A stretch of DNA of 64,000 nt, from assembly GCA_949902595.1 (NCBI GenBank), contig CATLDC010000001.1:186001-250000 (forward strand), read 5' to 3'. This stretch comes from an uncultured Candidatus Melainabacteria bacterium (GTDB lineage Bacteria; Cyanobacteriota; Vampirovibrionia; Gastranaerophilales; Gastranaerophilaceae). Of this stretch, positions 57,549 to 64,000 are shown in pieces; position 1 is the first letter of the stretch; every line of letters begins with the position of its first letter. The notes beneath the pieces are model-generated. The model ran no database searches and was not told the DNA's origin. It saw only the letters and a list, made by a program, of their open reading frames with translations. The position numbers and the translations under genes are program-made.

Positions 57549-59219
57549 TTACGCCTGAATGAGTTCTTTGACTTTCTTTCTCTGAACCTTTCTTGTTGCG
57601 GTTCTCGGAAGTGCCTGTTTCAAGACTGTTATATTGATAGGGCGTTTGTAGTTTGTAAGTCTCTGTGAAAGTCGTTTTACCTCATCCTTCATCATCTTGT
57701 CAAGAGTCGCGTCGTCGTACTGTGACTTGAGCTCCTCTTTTGGAACAACAACTGCCGCGATATCTTCTGTGCCGTCTTTTGCTCCGCCTTCTCTGGAAAC
57801 TCCGAAAACGCATAGTTCTGCGAATAAATCGCTTGTTTCCAAAACTGCTTCTACTTCTTCAGGGAAAACTTTCTTACCACCTGACAGAACAATCATGTTC
57901 TTGATTCTGCCTGTAATATATACGCGACCTTTTTTGTCAATTCTTGCAATGTCTCCGGTGTGAAACCATCCGTTTTCATCAATCGCTTCTGCTGTCAACT
58001 CAGGCTGATTATGGTAACCTTTCATTACAGAAGGACCTTTTAATAATAGCTCTCCTGTTTCAGGATCTGTCATTGCTTCAAAACCTGGGAAGATTTTACC
58101 AACTGAGCGAAGGTCACGATGTTTTTCTACGTTAAAGGTTGCAATCGGGCTTGTCTCAGTTAAACCGTAGCCTTGATATATCTGGATTCCAACTCTTTGG
58201 AAAAATTTTGCAACTGCAATATCAAGAGGTGCACCGCCTGACAGGCAGCCCTTGAATGCACCGCCAAAACAATTATGAATCTTTCTGAACATAAGTTTTT
58301 TCATCCAGATAAAAGGAACAAACTTTGCCAGATGGTATAGTATAGGAAAAATTCGTTGAGAGAATTTGGATGTGTTTTTCATTTCTGCTTCCAGCCCGGT
58401 TTTTAAGAGCTTTAGGAATGCAGGAACAACTATCATAAAGTTGATTTTTCTGTCTTTCATTGTGTTCAAAATATCTTTTGGCTTAAGGTTGTGTGTGTAG
58501 TAAACAGAAAATCCCATGTTTAAAAATGTTGTAAAACCTACTGTCATTTCAAACAGGTGGTTCATAGGAAGTATTGATAAAATTCTAACATCATTCCAAG
58601 GTAGAATAGGTCCTAACAATGTCTTTGTACCATTTAGCTGTGCCAGCATGTTACCGAAAGTTGTCATCACTCCCTTTGGTTTTCCGGTTGTTCCGGAAGT
58701 ATAAATTATAAAAACAGTTGATTTTCTCGAACGGTGTCTCCACTTGCAGGTATAGTTATTCGGAATGGTATAAATGCTTTGTAAATCATTTGGCGGAGTT
58801 TCGTCCATTACTATAATATGCTTGAGAGACGGAATAACTTTTTGAAGTTCGAGCGCCTTGTCAATGTAGCTCTGTGACACGAGCATAACAGAAGGCTGGC
58901 AGTCGCTCAAAATTGACTGCAATTCATATTTTGTGAGCTTGATATCGAGAGGAACGGTTATCAGACCTGAAATTACAGACGCAAAAACGCATGCACCGTA
59001 TTCAGGTTTTGATTCAGAGAGAATGGCAAGTTTTTCTTCTCTTTGAAGCCCCAAATCGTTCATCAGGTAAGCTGCAAGTCTTCTTGTCATCAGCCCAAGA
59101 CCGTCATAAGTCAGCTCTTTCCAGCCAAACGGGGTTTTCATACCGAGCGCAATTTTTCTTGCATACTTATTTGTCCTATCTTCTAATAAAGATAATACAT
59201 TGCTTTCGCGTTCTCTCAT
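57549..59219 (-). CDS. AMP-forming long-chain acyl-CoA/acyl-ACP ligase
   Basis: The 556-residue ANL-superfamily enzyme has the P-loop YTSGTTGKPKGVMTTFGNML, NHLFEMTVGF, the YQGYGLTETSPIATF motif and GWFHTGDIARIDKKGRVYITGRIKN. It activates a fatty or aromatic acid with ATP, then loads CoA or a carrier protein. RTATRKVQRKKV at the C-terminus contains the catalytic Lys. AGGAGG precedes the ATG. It could feed starter units to the aryl-polyene-like genes 27 kb away, but this is only a possibility; a general fatty-acid role is as likely. Confidence 0.88.
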   Translation of the reverse strand: MRERESNVLSLLEDRTNKYARKIALGMKTPFGWKELTYDGLGLMTRRLAAYLMNDLGLQREEKLAILSESKPEYGACVFASVISGLITVPLDIKLTKYELQSILSDCQPSVMLVSQSYIDKALELQKVIPSLKHIIVMDETPPNDLQSIYTIPNNYTCKWRHRSRKSTVFIIYTSGTTGKPKGVMTTFGNMLAQLNGTKTLLGPILPWNDVRILSILPMNHLFEMTVGFTTFLNMGFSVYYTHNLKPKDILNTMKDRKINFMIVVPAFLKLLKTGLEAEMKNTSKFSQRIFPILYHLAKFVPFIWMKKLMFRKIHNCFGGAFKGCLSGGAPLDIAVAKFFQRVGIQIYQGYGLTETSPIATFNVEKHRDLRSVGKIFPGFEAMTDPETGELLLKGPSVMKGYHNQPELTAEAIDENGWFHTGDIARIDKKGRVYITGRIKNMIVLSGGKKVFPEEVEAVLETSDLFAELCVFGVSREGGAKDGTEDIAAVVVPKEELKSQYDDATLDKMMKDEVKRLSQRLTNYKRPINITVLKQALPRTATRKVQRKKVKELIQA

Positions 59220-59263
59220 ACTTTCCTCCTAAGATACCATAAGCCTTTTGATATTATTATATC

Positions 59264-59293
59264 AAAAAAAGGAGATTTTTAAAATCTCCTTTT
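59264..59293 (-). terminator. Rho-independent terminator of nrdG
   Basis: On the minus strand AAAAGGAGATTTT pairs with AAAATCTCCTTTT, and a T run follows. It lies 5 bases after the nrdG stop. Confidence 0.75.
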
Positions 59294-59297
59294 CAAA

Positions 59298-59789
59298 TTA
59301 TGTATTATGTAAAACAATTTCTCCGCCTTCAAGAGTCGGCTTAACATCGATTACTCTCTGGTTTGAACTTCCAACCCAGTGGATTTTAGGGTCAAGCAGG
59401 TCCATAACGAATTTTCCTTCTGCAACCACATCCAACAGCGCGATTTCCGGAATGTCTTTGATTTCTTCCCACAAGAATCCTGTGTAGAGCCATTGTGTCT
59501 TTTCAGGGAGCTCTTCTCTGATTCTTTTTGCGAGTCTGAAAACTTCGTCTCTGTTAAAAGGATGTAGAGGGTCGCCGCCGGAGAATGTTATACCAGAAAT
59601 GTGCGGCTTGCTTAGAGCTTCAAGCAGCTCGTCTTCTGCTGCCTTGTCAAATGGCAGACCCCCTGCAACATCCCAAGTAATCGGGTTCTGGCATCCATGG
59701 CAGTGGTGTGTGCAGCCTGACACCCAGAGTACAACCCTGAGCCCGTCTCCGTTTAGCATATCGTCTTTTGTAATATTGTGATAATTCAT
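59298..59789 (-). CDS. nrdG: Anaerobic ribonucleotide reductase activating protein
   Basis: The 163-residue radical-SAM protein has SGCTHHCHGCQNPITWD, the CxxxCxxC cluster (C26, C30, C33 region), and ITFSGGDPLHPFNRDE. Full length for NrdG. It makes the glycyl radical on NrdD, so the organism can build deoxynucleotides without oxygen. NrdD itself is not in the window. The gene has AAGAAGGA about 14 bases upstream and a TATTAT box. Confidence 0.93.
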   Translation of the reverse strand: MNYHNITKDDMLNGDGLRVVLWVSGCTHHCHGCQNPITWDVAGGLPFDKAAEDELLEALSKPHISGITFSGGDPLHPFNRDEVFRLAKRIREELPEKTQWLYTGFLWEEIKDIPEIALLDVVAEGKFVMDLLDPKIHWVGSSNQRVIDVKPTLEGGEIVLHNT

Positions 59790-59875
59790 TTCCCAAAAAT
59801 CCTTCTTTTACCATTTCTATAATACCATCCTAAAGAATTTTATACAAAGAGTAAAGAAGTATTAAGTGAAAAATT

Positions 59876-60562
59876 TTATTGCACAGTGAAGTATTCTACC
59901 ACCTTTTCGGCAAGCAGCAGTGCAGATTTCTGGTTCTGCCCTGTAATCAGGTGTCTGTCAACTTCTACGTGTTCAGCCCATGGCTTTTCTGCAACAAAAT
60001 CAGCTCCAAGCTCTATCATTCTTGTCTCGAGTAAAAACGGTACCATCTCGTCAAGTTTGCCGATTCTTTCTTCTTCGTTGGTGAAGGCTGTCACGCGTTT
60101 TCCAAAAAGAATTGATTTTCCGTCGTCACGTTTTGCATTTACAAGCGCAGCAGGCCCATGGCAGATTGCGCTCACGAGTTTCCCGCTGTTAAAGAAGTAT
60201 TCAACGACTTCTTTTACGTGTTCGTTTTCTGCAAGGTCGAACATTGGCCCGTGTCCGCCCGGGAAATAAACCCCGTCAAATTCTTTGTAGTCAACTTCAT
60301 AGAGTCTTCTGGTGTTTCTCAAAATCTTTATGCACTTGTCCCACTCGTCCGGGTTTGAGCATGACATTGATTTTTCATCCACAGGAGAGAGCATGCCGTT
60401 AGGGCTTGCAACCGTCATTTCGATTCCTGATTTTTCGAACACAAGATAAGGCACGGCAAATTCTTCCAGATAAACGCCTGTATCTTTTATGCAGTTACAG
60501 TTTGGTTCGTCGCACTCGCAGCCAGCGTAGTTAGTGGTTATAATAAGAAGCTTTTTTGTCAT
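59876..60562 (-). CDS. DJ-1/PfpI family protein with N-terminal Cys cluster
   Basis: The 228-residue protein has GVYFPGGHGPMFDL and the nucleophile elbow SAICHGPAALVNA, the Hsp31-like type 1 glutamine-amidotransferase fold, and TGQNQKSALLLAEKVV at the C-terminus. Family members are chaperones, glyoxalases or deglycases. Unusual here is GCECDEPNCNCI at residues 14-25 with four Cys in a short loop, which could bind metal. It lies 11 bases after thioredoxin on the same strand, so a redox-stress role is a fair guess. Confidence 0.85.
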   Translation of the reverse strand: MTKKLLIITTNYAGCECDEPNCNCIKDTGVYLEEFAVPYLVFEKSGIEMTVASPNGMLSPVDEKSMSCSNPDEWDKCIKILRNTRRLYEVDYKEFDGVYFPGGHGPMFDLAENEHVKEVVEYFFNSGKLVSAICHGPAALVNAKRDDGKSILFGKRVTAFTNEEERIGKLDEMVPFLLETRMIELGADFVAEKPWAEHVEVDRHLITGQNQKSALLLAEKVVEYFTVQ

Positions 60563-60573
60563 AGATTTATTCC

Positions 60574-60873
60574 TTATTTTACATATTTCATAACTTTGTT
60601 CATCAAATCAAATTTATCTCTCATTCCGCTAAACCTTTCGACTTCTTTTCCATCACTGAAAATCAGAAAAGTCGGGAAAGAATTGATTCCGTGCTTGATT
60701 GCAACTTCTGCGTTGTCGTCTGTGTTAACCTGACCAATCCAGACCTTGTCCATCTCCTGAAGAATCGGCTCCTGTTTTTTGCAGTATCCGCACCATGGTG
60801 CATAAAATTCTACAAGCTTGACGCCTGATTTGATTTCTTCGTCAAAGTTATTTTTATTGAGTTCTTTTAGCAT
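60574..60873 (-). CDS. trxA: Thioredoxin
   Basis: The 99-residue protein has the active site APWCGYCKKQEPIL (CGYC in place of CGPC), NTDDNAEVAIKHGINSFPTFL with the cis-Pro, and FSDGKEVERFSGM. It reduces disulphides in the cytoplasm. The Tyr in the active site is common in anaerobes. AGGAGG precedes the ATG. It is co-transcribed with the DJ-1 family gene. Confidence 0.9.
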   Translation of the reverse strand: MLKELNKNNFDEEIKSGVKLVEFYAPWCGYCKKQEPILQEMDKVWIGQVNTDDNAEVAIKHGINSFPTFLIFSDGKEVERFSGMRDKFDLMNKVMKYVK

Positions 60874-61146
60874 AAAATGTTCCTCCTAATAAAAGCATAG
60901 AGGGAACAAGGAAAATTACATTCCCTGCTTTAACTAATTGGAAAGTATGCAAAAACTCTGGTAAAGAAACAAAAGGACACAAGGGCTAATCGAACAACCA
61001 TAAAGCTCCCGACTTTGGAACTTTACAACTCAATTATTAACACAATGAAAGAAGGCATGCAAGTTTATTAATATGCGAATTGCGTTAGGGTTAGAGAGTT
61101 ATTGATTAGTATTTGTGGTATAATTTGACAAAAAGGAATAAATATA
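60874..61146 (+). other. Non-coding gap with a promoter and no gene seen
   Basis: The gap holds the thioredoxin leader on the minus strand and an extended -10 (TGG-TATAAT, 61116-61124) for the Bro-N gene on the plus strand. I see no coding frame or strong hairpin in between. Confidence 0.5.
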
Positions 61147-61995
61147 ATGGAAGACCATGACAAAAAAACTTCAATTAAACTTTTTGAAGATTACAAAGTT
61201 AGAACCTCTTGGGATGGAGAAAAAGAAACATGGTATTTTTCTGTTGTAGATATTGTTGGAATATTATCAGAAAGTACAAATCCTAACAATTATTGGAAAG
61301 TGCTAAAAAATAGACTGCGCAAGGAAGGTAGTCAGTTGGTTACAACTTGTAACCAACTGAAAATGCAATCTTCTGATGGTAAATTCTACAAAACTGATGT
61401 TCTTGATACTGAGGGAGTTTTAAGGCTTGTTCAATCCATTCCAAGTCCTAAGGCGGAACCTTTTAAACTGTGGCTTGCTAAGGTCGGAAGCGAAAGACTT
61501 GACGAAATGCAAGACCCCGAAATTGCTATCAATAGAGCCTTGCAATATTATTTAGCTAAAGGTTATTCTCTTGAATGGGTAAATCAAAGATTAAAATCTA
61601 TTGAGATTAGAAAAGCCTTAACAGATGAATGGCAAAGAAGTGGAGTTAAAAATACTGAGTATGCTGTTTTAACTGATATTTTAACTCAGGAATGGTCGGG
61701 CATGAAAACTCGTGAATACAAGGATTTCAAAGGGTTAAAAAAAGAGAGCCTTAGAGACAATATGTCTAATATGGAGCTTGTTTTAAATATGCTTGCCGAG
61801 GTATCAACTACCGAGATTTCAAAACAAAGAAATCCTAAAACCTTAGATGAAAATAAATCAGTTGCCAAACAAGGTGGCAGTGTTGCTAAAGAAGCGCGCA
61901 AAAAACTTGAACTAGAAACAGGCAAACCCGTTATAACTGATGAAAACTTTTTGCCTAATCAAAGAAAAGCTAAACAAATAAAGAAAAAAGATTAA
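61147..61995 (+). CDS. Bro-N / DinD-like antirepressor-type protein
   Basis: The 282-residue protein has an N-terminal Bro-N domain: DGEKETWYFSVVDIVGILSES, NYWKVLKNRLRKEGSQLVT and LDTEGVLRLVQSIPSPKAEPF. The second half (WQRSGVKNTEYAVLTDILTQ, KGLKKESLRDNMSNMELVLN) matches DinD-like and DNA-damage-linked proteins found in prophages and genomic islands. It probably binds DNA. AAGGA precedes the ATG. It has lower GC than its neighbours and stands alone between housekeeping genes and a tRNA gene, which suggests acquisition. Confidence 0.82.
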   Translation: MEDHDKKTSIKLFEDYKVRTSWDGEKETWYFSVVDIVGILSESTNPNNYWKVLKNRLRKEGSQLVTTCNQLKMQSSDGKFYKTDVLDTEGVLRLVQSIPSPKAEPFKLWLAKVGSERLDEMQDPEIAINRALQYYLAKGYSLEWVNQRLKSIEIRKALTDEWQRSGVKNTEYAVLTDILTQEWSGMKTREYKDFKGLKKESLRDNMSNMELVLNMLAEVSTTEISKQRNPKTLDENKSVAKQGGSVAKEARKKLELETGKPVITDENFLPNQRKAKQIKKKD

Positions 61996-62168
61996 CATTT
62001 GGTGCAAAATTGATACGATTTACCTAATATTTTATTGGTAATACGCCAATTAGTCTTAAAATATCAACAAAAACATTTTGTGGTTGATTATCAGAATTTT
62101 TAATTTCTTCGAAGGAATTTCATTTCAGAAGATTCTTACAACAATCTATAATTTACTCCTTAAAAAAA

Positions 62169-62249
62169 TGTCGGAGATGGGACTTGAACCCACACAGATT
62201 TCTCCATACGCACCTGAAACGTACGTGTCTACCATTCCACCACTCCGAC
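62169..62249 (-). tRNA. trnL-CAG: tRNA-Leu (anticodon CAG)
   Basis: On the minus strand the 81-base gene has acceptor stem GTCGGAG/CTCCGAC and discriminator A. The anticodon stem TACGT/GCGTA has loop TTCAGGT giving anticodon CAG, and the T arm is GTGGG-TTCAAGT-CCCAT. The variable arm is short (about 13 bases) for a leucine tRNA. A TGG-TAAAAT box lies upstream. Confidence 0.9.
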
Positions 62250-62291
62250 AGAATTTATATCTTAATTTTACCACAGAAATAAAAAATAAAA

Positions 62292-62335
62292 CCCCCGGGC
62301 CGAATGACGGTCAAACCCGTCATTCGGCCCGGGGG
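62292..62335 (-). terminator. Strong terminator of the diiron-protein gene
   Basis: A perfect 19-bp GC-rich stem (62292-62310 with 62317-62335) and a six-base loop are followed on the minus strand by TTTTATTTTTTATTT. It separates the diiron gene from the tRNA-Leu gene downstream on the same strand. Confidence 0.85.
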
Positions 62336-62357
62336 CATGGATATGATGATAGAATAA

Positions 62358-63677
62358 TTATATTAACTCTTCTTTCTCTTCTTTTCTTGCTTCATGCTCT
62401 TCAATCATTTCTTCTAACTCCTCCGGCAAAACCGTGTTGTCAGCAAGCGCTTTTTCCTGCAAACCTTTGTCAAGGATTTTTACTTCCTTGTTCTTGGTCT
62501 TCTCGTCTGCTGCAACAATATCCCTGTCATGGTAAATGCTGACAAGTCTGATTGCGTTTTCTGTAGGAGAAGAAATCTCGTTTGCGCGTTCCTGAACCGC
62601 GTAGCTCGGCCAATCTTCCGGAAGTTCGTCGATTGTTGTGTAATCCTTGTTCATGCCAAGACGCTTGTCTACTTCTTTTTCAAGCACCTTCTGGACATAA
62701 GCCTTCTGGCTCATGAACCGGCATGGGATTACAATGTCTGTTCCGATAACTTCTTCAGGATCACGTTTTTCGTATTTTCTGAACAAATCTGCTGCAAGCT
62801 GCAAGTGACCAAGCTCCATGTCAAGGAACAATTCCCATGTCTTCTTGATTCTTTCGTCAACCTCGTCTTCCATGCAGGTGTAGTAATTACATACCTCTGT
62901 AAACTCGTGAAGCAGAAGCTTTTCGTACAAACTTTCTGTCGGGTCAATCAAAGACTCGTACATTGTTACGTGTTCTTCTTCAACATCCTTGATTTCTGCA
63001 AATGTCTCTCTAAGCACATGGTCTCCGTACATGAACCCGTGTTCTGCATAGTAGTTGTGAGTTTGCTGCTCACCTGCAACCAGTGTAAGAATGTTGACCT
63101 TTGTTTGCGGGTGCGCTGTCGCTTTGTCATAATGCTTGCGTGGTCTTAGTGAGTTGCAATTGTGGTGGTGCTGGGTAGGACGCCCGATTACAACGTCTGT
63201 CTGACCTTGCACAATTTCATTAGGCTTAATGCCTTCTACCATGTATGCAAATTGGCTGTATCTGTAAAGATGGTCAAAGTCTTCTAACAAACCAAAGTCG
63301 AATGTTTCTTTTACGTATTTATCCGGCTCGTTTTGTGCCATCCATGCTGTAAGGTCGACTGCAACCTGCTCGTAACCAAGAGTTGTTTCTAAGACTGACT
63401 GGTCAGCAGGCCCCATCCAGTTGGCAGTTGTTTGCTGCGAATCTTCGATTCTGCTGATTTGAGCAATAAGCCCTTTAACTTCTGTGTCAGGAGAGTATCT
63501 GTTGAACTGGTGCTTAAATCCCCAGCCCTCAACTTCAATCCCGTTCATAAGAATCTGTCTTGTTCTTGTATAACAATCAACCTCAACTTTATTGTAAGGC
63601 TTACCAACAATCTGGTGCCAGTTTCTAAGTTGTTTTTCTAAAGGCATTCCCTTTTCTTTTAAAGCGTTAAAACTCAT
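62358..63677 (-). CDS. Ferritin-like diiron-domain protein
   Basis: Starting at ATG 63677 (MSFNALKEKGMPLEKQLRN), with AAAGGATG upstream, the 439-residue protein has the ferritin-like ligand set: EQQTHNYYAEHGF, DVEEEHVTMYESL (ExxH), LLLHEFTEVCNYYTC (ExxE) and LDMELGHLQLAADLF (ExxH). This indicates a two-iron site. The N-terminal part (DCYTRTRQILMNGIEVEG) has no known motif, and the C-terminus is highly acidic. Similar proteins occur in anaerobes and may scavenge oxygen or peroxide. A CRP/FNR-type palindrome lies just upstream, which would fit control by oxygen or nutrient state. Confidence 0.75.
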   Translation of the reverse strand: MSFNALKEKGMPLEKQLRNWHQIVGKPYNKVEVDCYTRTRQILMNGIEVEGWGFKHQFNRYSPDTEVKGLIAQISRIEDSQQTTANWMGPADQSVLETTLGYEQVAVDLTAWMAQNEPDKYVKETFDFGLLEDFDHLYRYSQFAYMVEGIKPNEIVQGQTDVVIGRPTQHHHNCNSLRPRKHYDKATAHPQTKVNILTLVAGEQQTHNYYAEHGFMYGDHVLRETFAEIKDVEEEHVTMYESLIDPTESLYEKLLLHEFTEVCNYYTCMEDEVDERIKKTWELFLDMELGHLQLAADLFRKYEKRDPEEVIGTDIVIPCRFMSQKAYVQKVLEKEVDKRLGMNKDYTTIDELPEDWPSYAVQERANEISSPTENAIRLVSIYHDRDIVAADEKTKNKEVKILDKGLQEKALADNTVLPEELEEMIEEHEARKEEKEELI

Positions 63678-63698
63678 ATTATCATCCTTTCTTATTTT

Positions 63699-63714
63699 TG
63701 TGACGGGGGTCACA
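63699..63714. promoter_or_regulatory. CRP/FNR-type operator between the diiron gene and the dehydrogenase gene
   Basis: TGTGACGGGGGTCACA has perfect TGTGA-N6-TCACA half-sites. Its centre is 29 bases upstream of the diiron gene start and about 120 bases before the divergent dehydrogenase start, so it could act on either. Confidence 0.55.
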
Positions 63715-63747
63715 GGATGAATGTTAACTTAAAGGAAAACGCTTGTG

Positions 63748-63789
63748 ACTCCCCGGCAGGCTATACTCTTTCGGGGAGTTAATTTTTTG
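63748..63789 (+). terminator. Terminator-like or attenuator hairpin before the dehydrogenase gene
   Basis: ACTCCCCG pairs with CGGGGAGT across a 16-base loop, and TAATTTTTT follows. No plus-strand gene lies just upstream, so it may act as an attenuator in the dehydrogenase leader. Confidence 0.4.
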
Positions 63790-63825
63790 TTTTGAATCAA
63801 TAAAATACTCTTGGAGGATTGGTTA

Positions 63826-64000
63826 ATGAAAATTGTTTACTTTGACGTTGAAAGCTACGAAGAAGAATTTCTGAAAAATAATAATGAGGGAAAATTTACA
63901 TACTATCTGGTGCCGAATCCTCTGAATGACCTGACGCCGGTTAGTGAAGAGTATGCAGACGCGGACGTGATTTCTGTGTTTACAACCTCGCGCGTGACAA
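63826..64000 (+). CDS. D-isomer-specific 2-hydroxyacid dehydrogenase, N-terminal part
   Basis: The frame runs off the right edge after 58 codons. The start MKIVYFDVESYEEEFLKN, then YYLVPNPLNDL and ADVISVFTTSRVT, matches the N-terminal substrate-binding part of D-lactate dehydrogenase-type enzymes. GGAGG precedes the ATG. The enzyme would reduce pyruvate to D-lactate during fermentation. The NAD-binding domain is outside the window. Confidence 0.72.
   Translation, partial: MKIVYFDVESYEEEFLKNNNEGKFTYYLVPNPLNDLTPVSEEYADADVISVFTTSRVT

Noticed and set aside
62292..62335. 19-bp perfect palindrome as a mobile-element end
   Set aside because: The T-rich tail and position after a stop codon explain it as a terminator; no second copy is seen in the window.

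Overview
This looks like a chromosomal segment of a moderately AT-rich, non-photosynthetic, outer-membrane-bearing bacterium. The mix fits a gut Vampirovibrionia (Melainabacteria, Gastranaerophilales-type): an Omp85 protein and an AsmA-type protein imply a diderm envelope, anaerobe markers are present (nrdG activase, diiron ferritin-like protein, D-lactate-type dehydrogenase), and several proteins carry short N-termini ending in a Phe-Lys or Phe-Gln motif. The lineage is inferred from gene style, not from a marker-gene tree.

Layout. 1-7694 is a surface-polysaccharide island: a class V aminotransferase, methyltransferase and TagD-like cytidylyltransferase in a coupled operon, a LicD phosphotransferase, two small paralogous Rossmann proteins, a GT29-type sialyltransferase, a NeuA-like CMP-sugar synthetase and an aldolase fusion. 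7698-15698 holds envelope and housekeeping genes (AsmA, secreted protein plus Omp85, phosphoesterase, ferritin, RNase HII). 15843-22464 is rich in two-component signalling, with a pilin-like protein and a PC4-like protein. 22537-26707 has tRNA-Arg, a PHP phosphatase and a PHP-UvrD fusion. 26710-31487 is a compact aryl-polyene-like fatty-acid module (KS-DH-KR-KS, with a divergent chain-length factor and acyltransferase). 31520-47540 mixes housekeeping genes (YhaM-like, metG) with odd proteins: CheR-like, CpaE-like ATPase, degenerate hybrid-cluster protein, papain-like, ABC1-type kinase, TPR and CNF1/CheD-like. 47572-57458 carries rimO, hpf, a putative ADP-ribosyltransferase followed by three small paralogues, rdgB, a family-4 UDG and metY-metX-metW. 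57549-64000 has an acyl-CoA ligase, nrdG, a DJ-1 family protein, thioredoxin, a Bro-N protein, tRNA-Leu, the diiron protein and the start of a 2-hydroxyacid dehydrogenase.

The strongest new-system candidates are: (i) a type I toxin-antitoxin locus at 44127-44400, with a 24-residue hydrophobic peptide, a strong ribosome-binding site that may be masked by the leader, and a convergent antisense RNA with its own promoter and terminator; (ii) the ADP-ribosyltransferase gene with a tandem, core-diversified small-gene family at 50874-52857; (iii) the minimal aryl-polyene-like cluster; (iv) the GT29/NeuA/aldolase set. Several genes also share an extended -10 box exactly 6 nt before an ATG without a ribosome-binding site, which suggests leaderless transcription. 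Three unrelated genes carry octanucleotide repeats directly after their stop codons.

All function calls come from reading the sequence. No database search, structure prediction or folding program was run.
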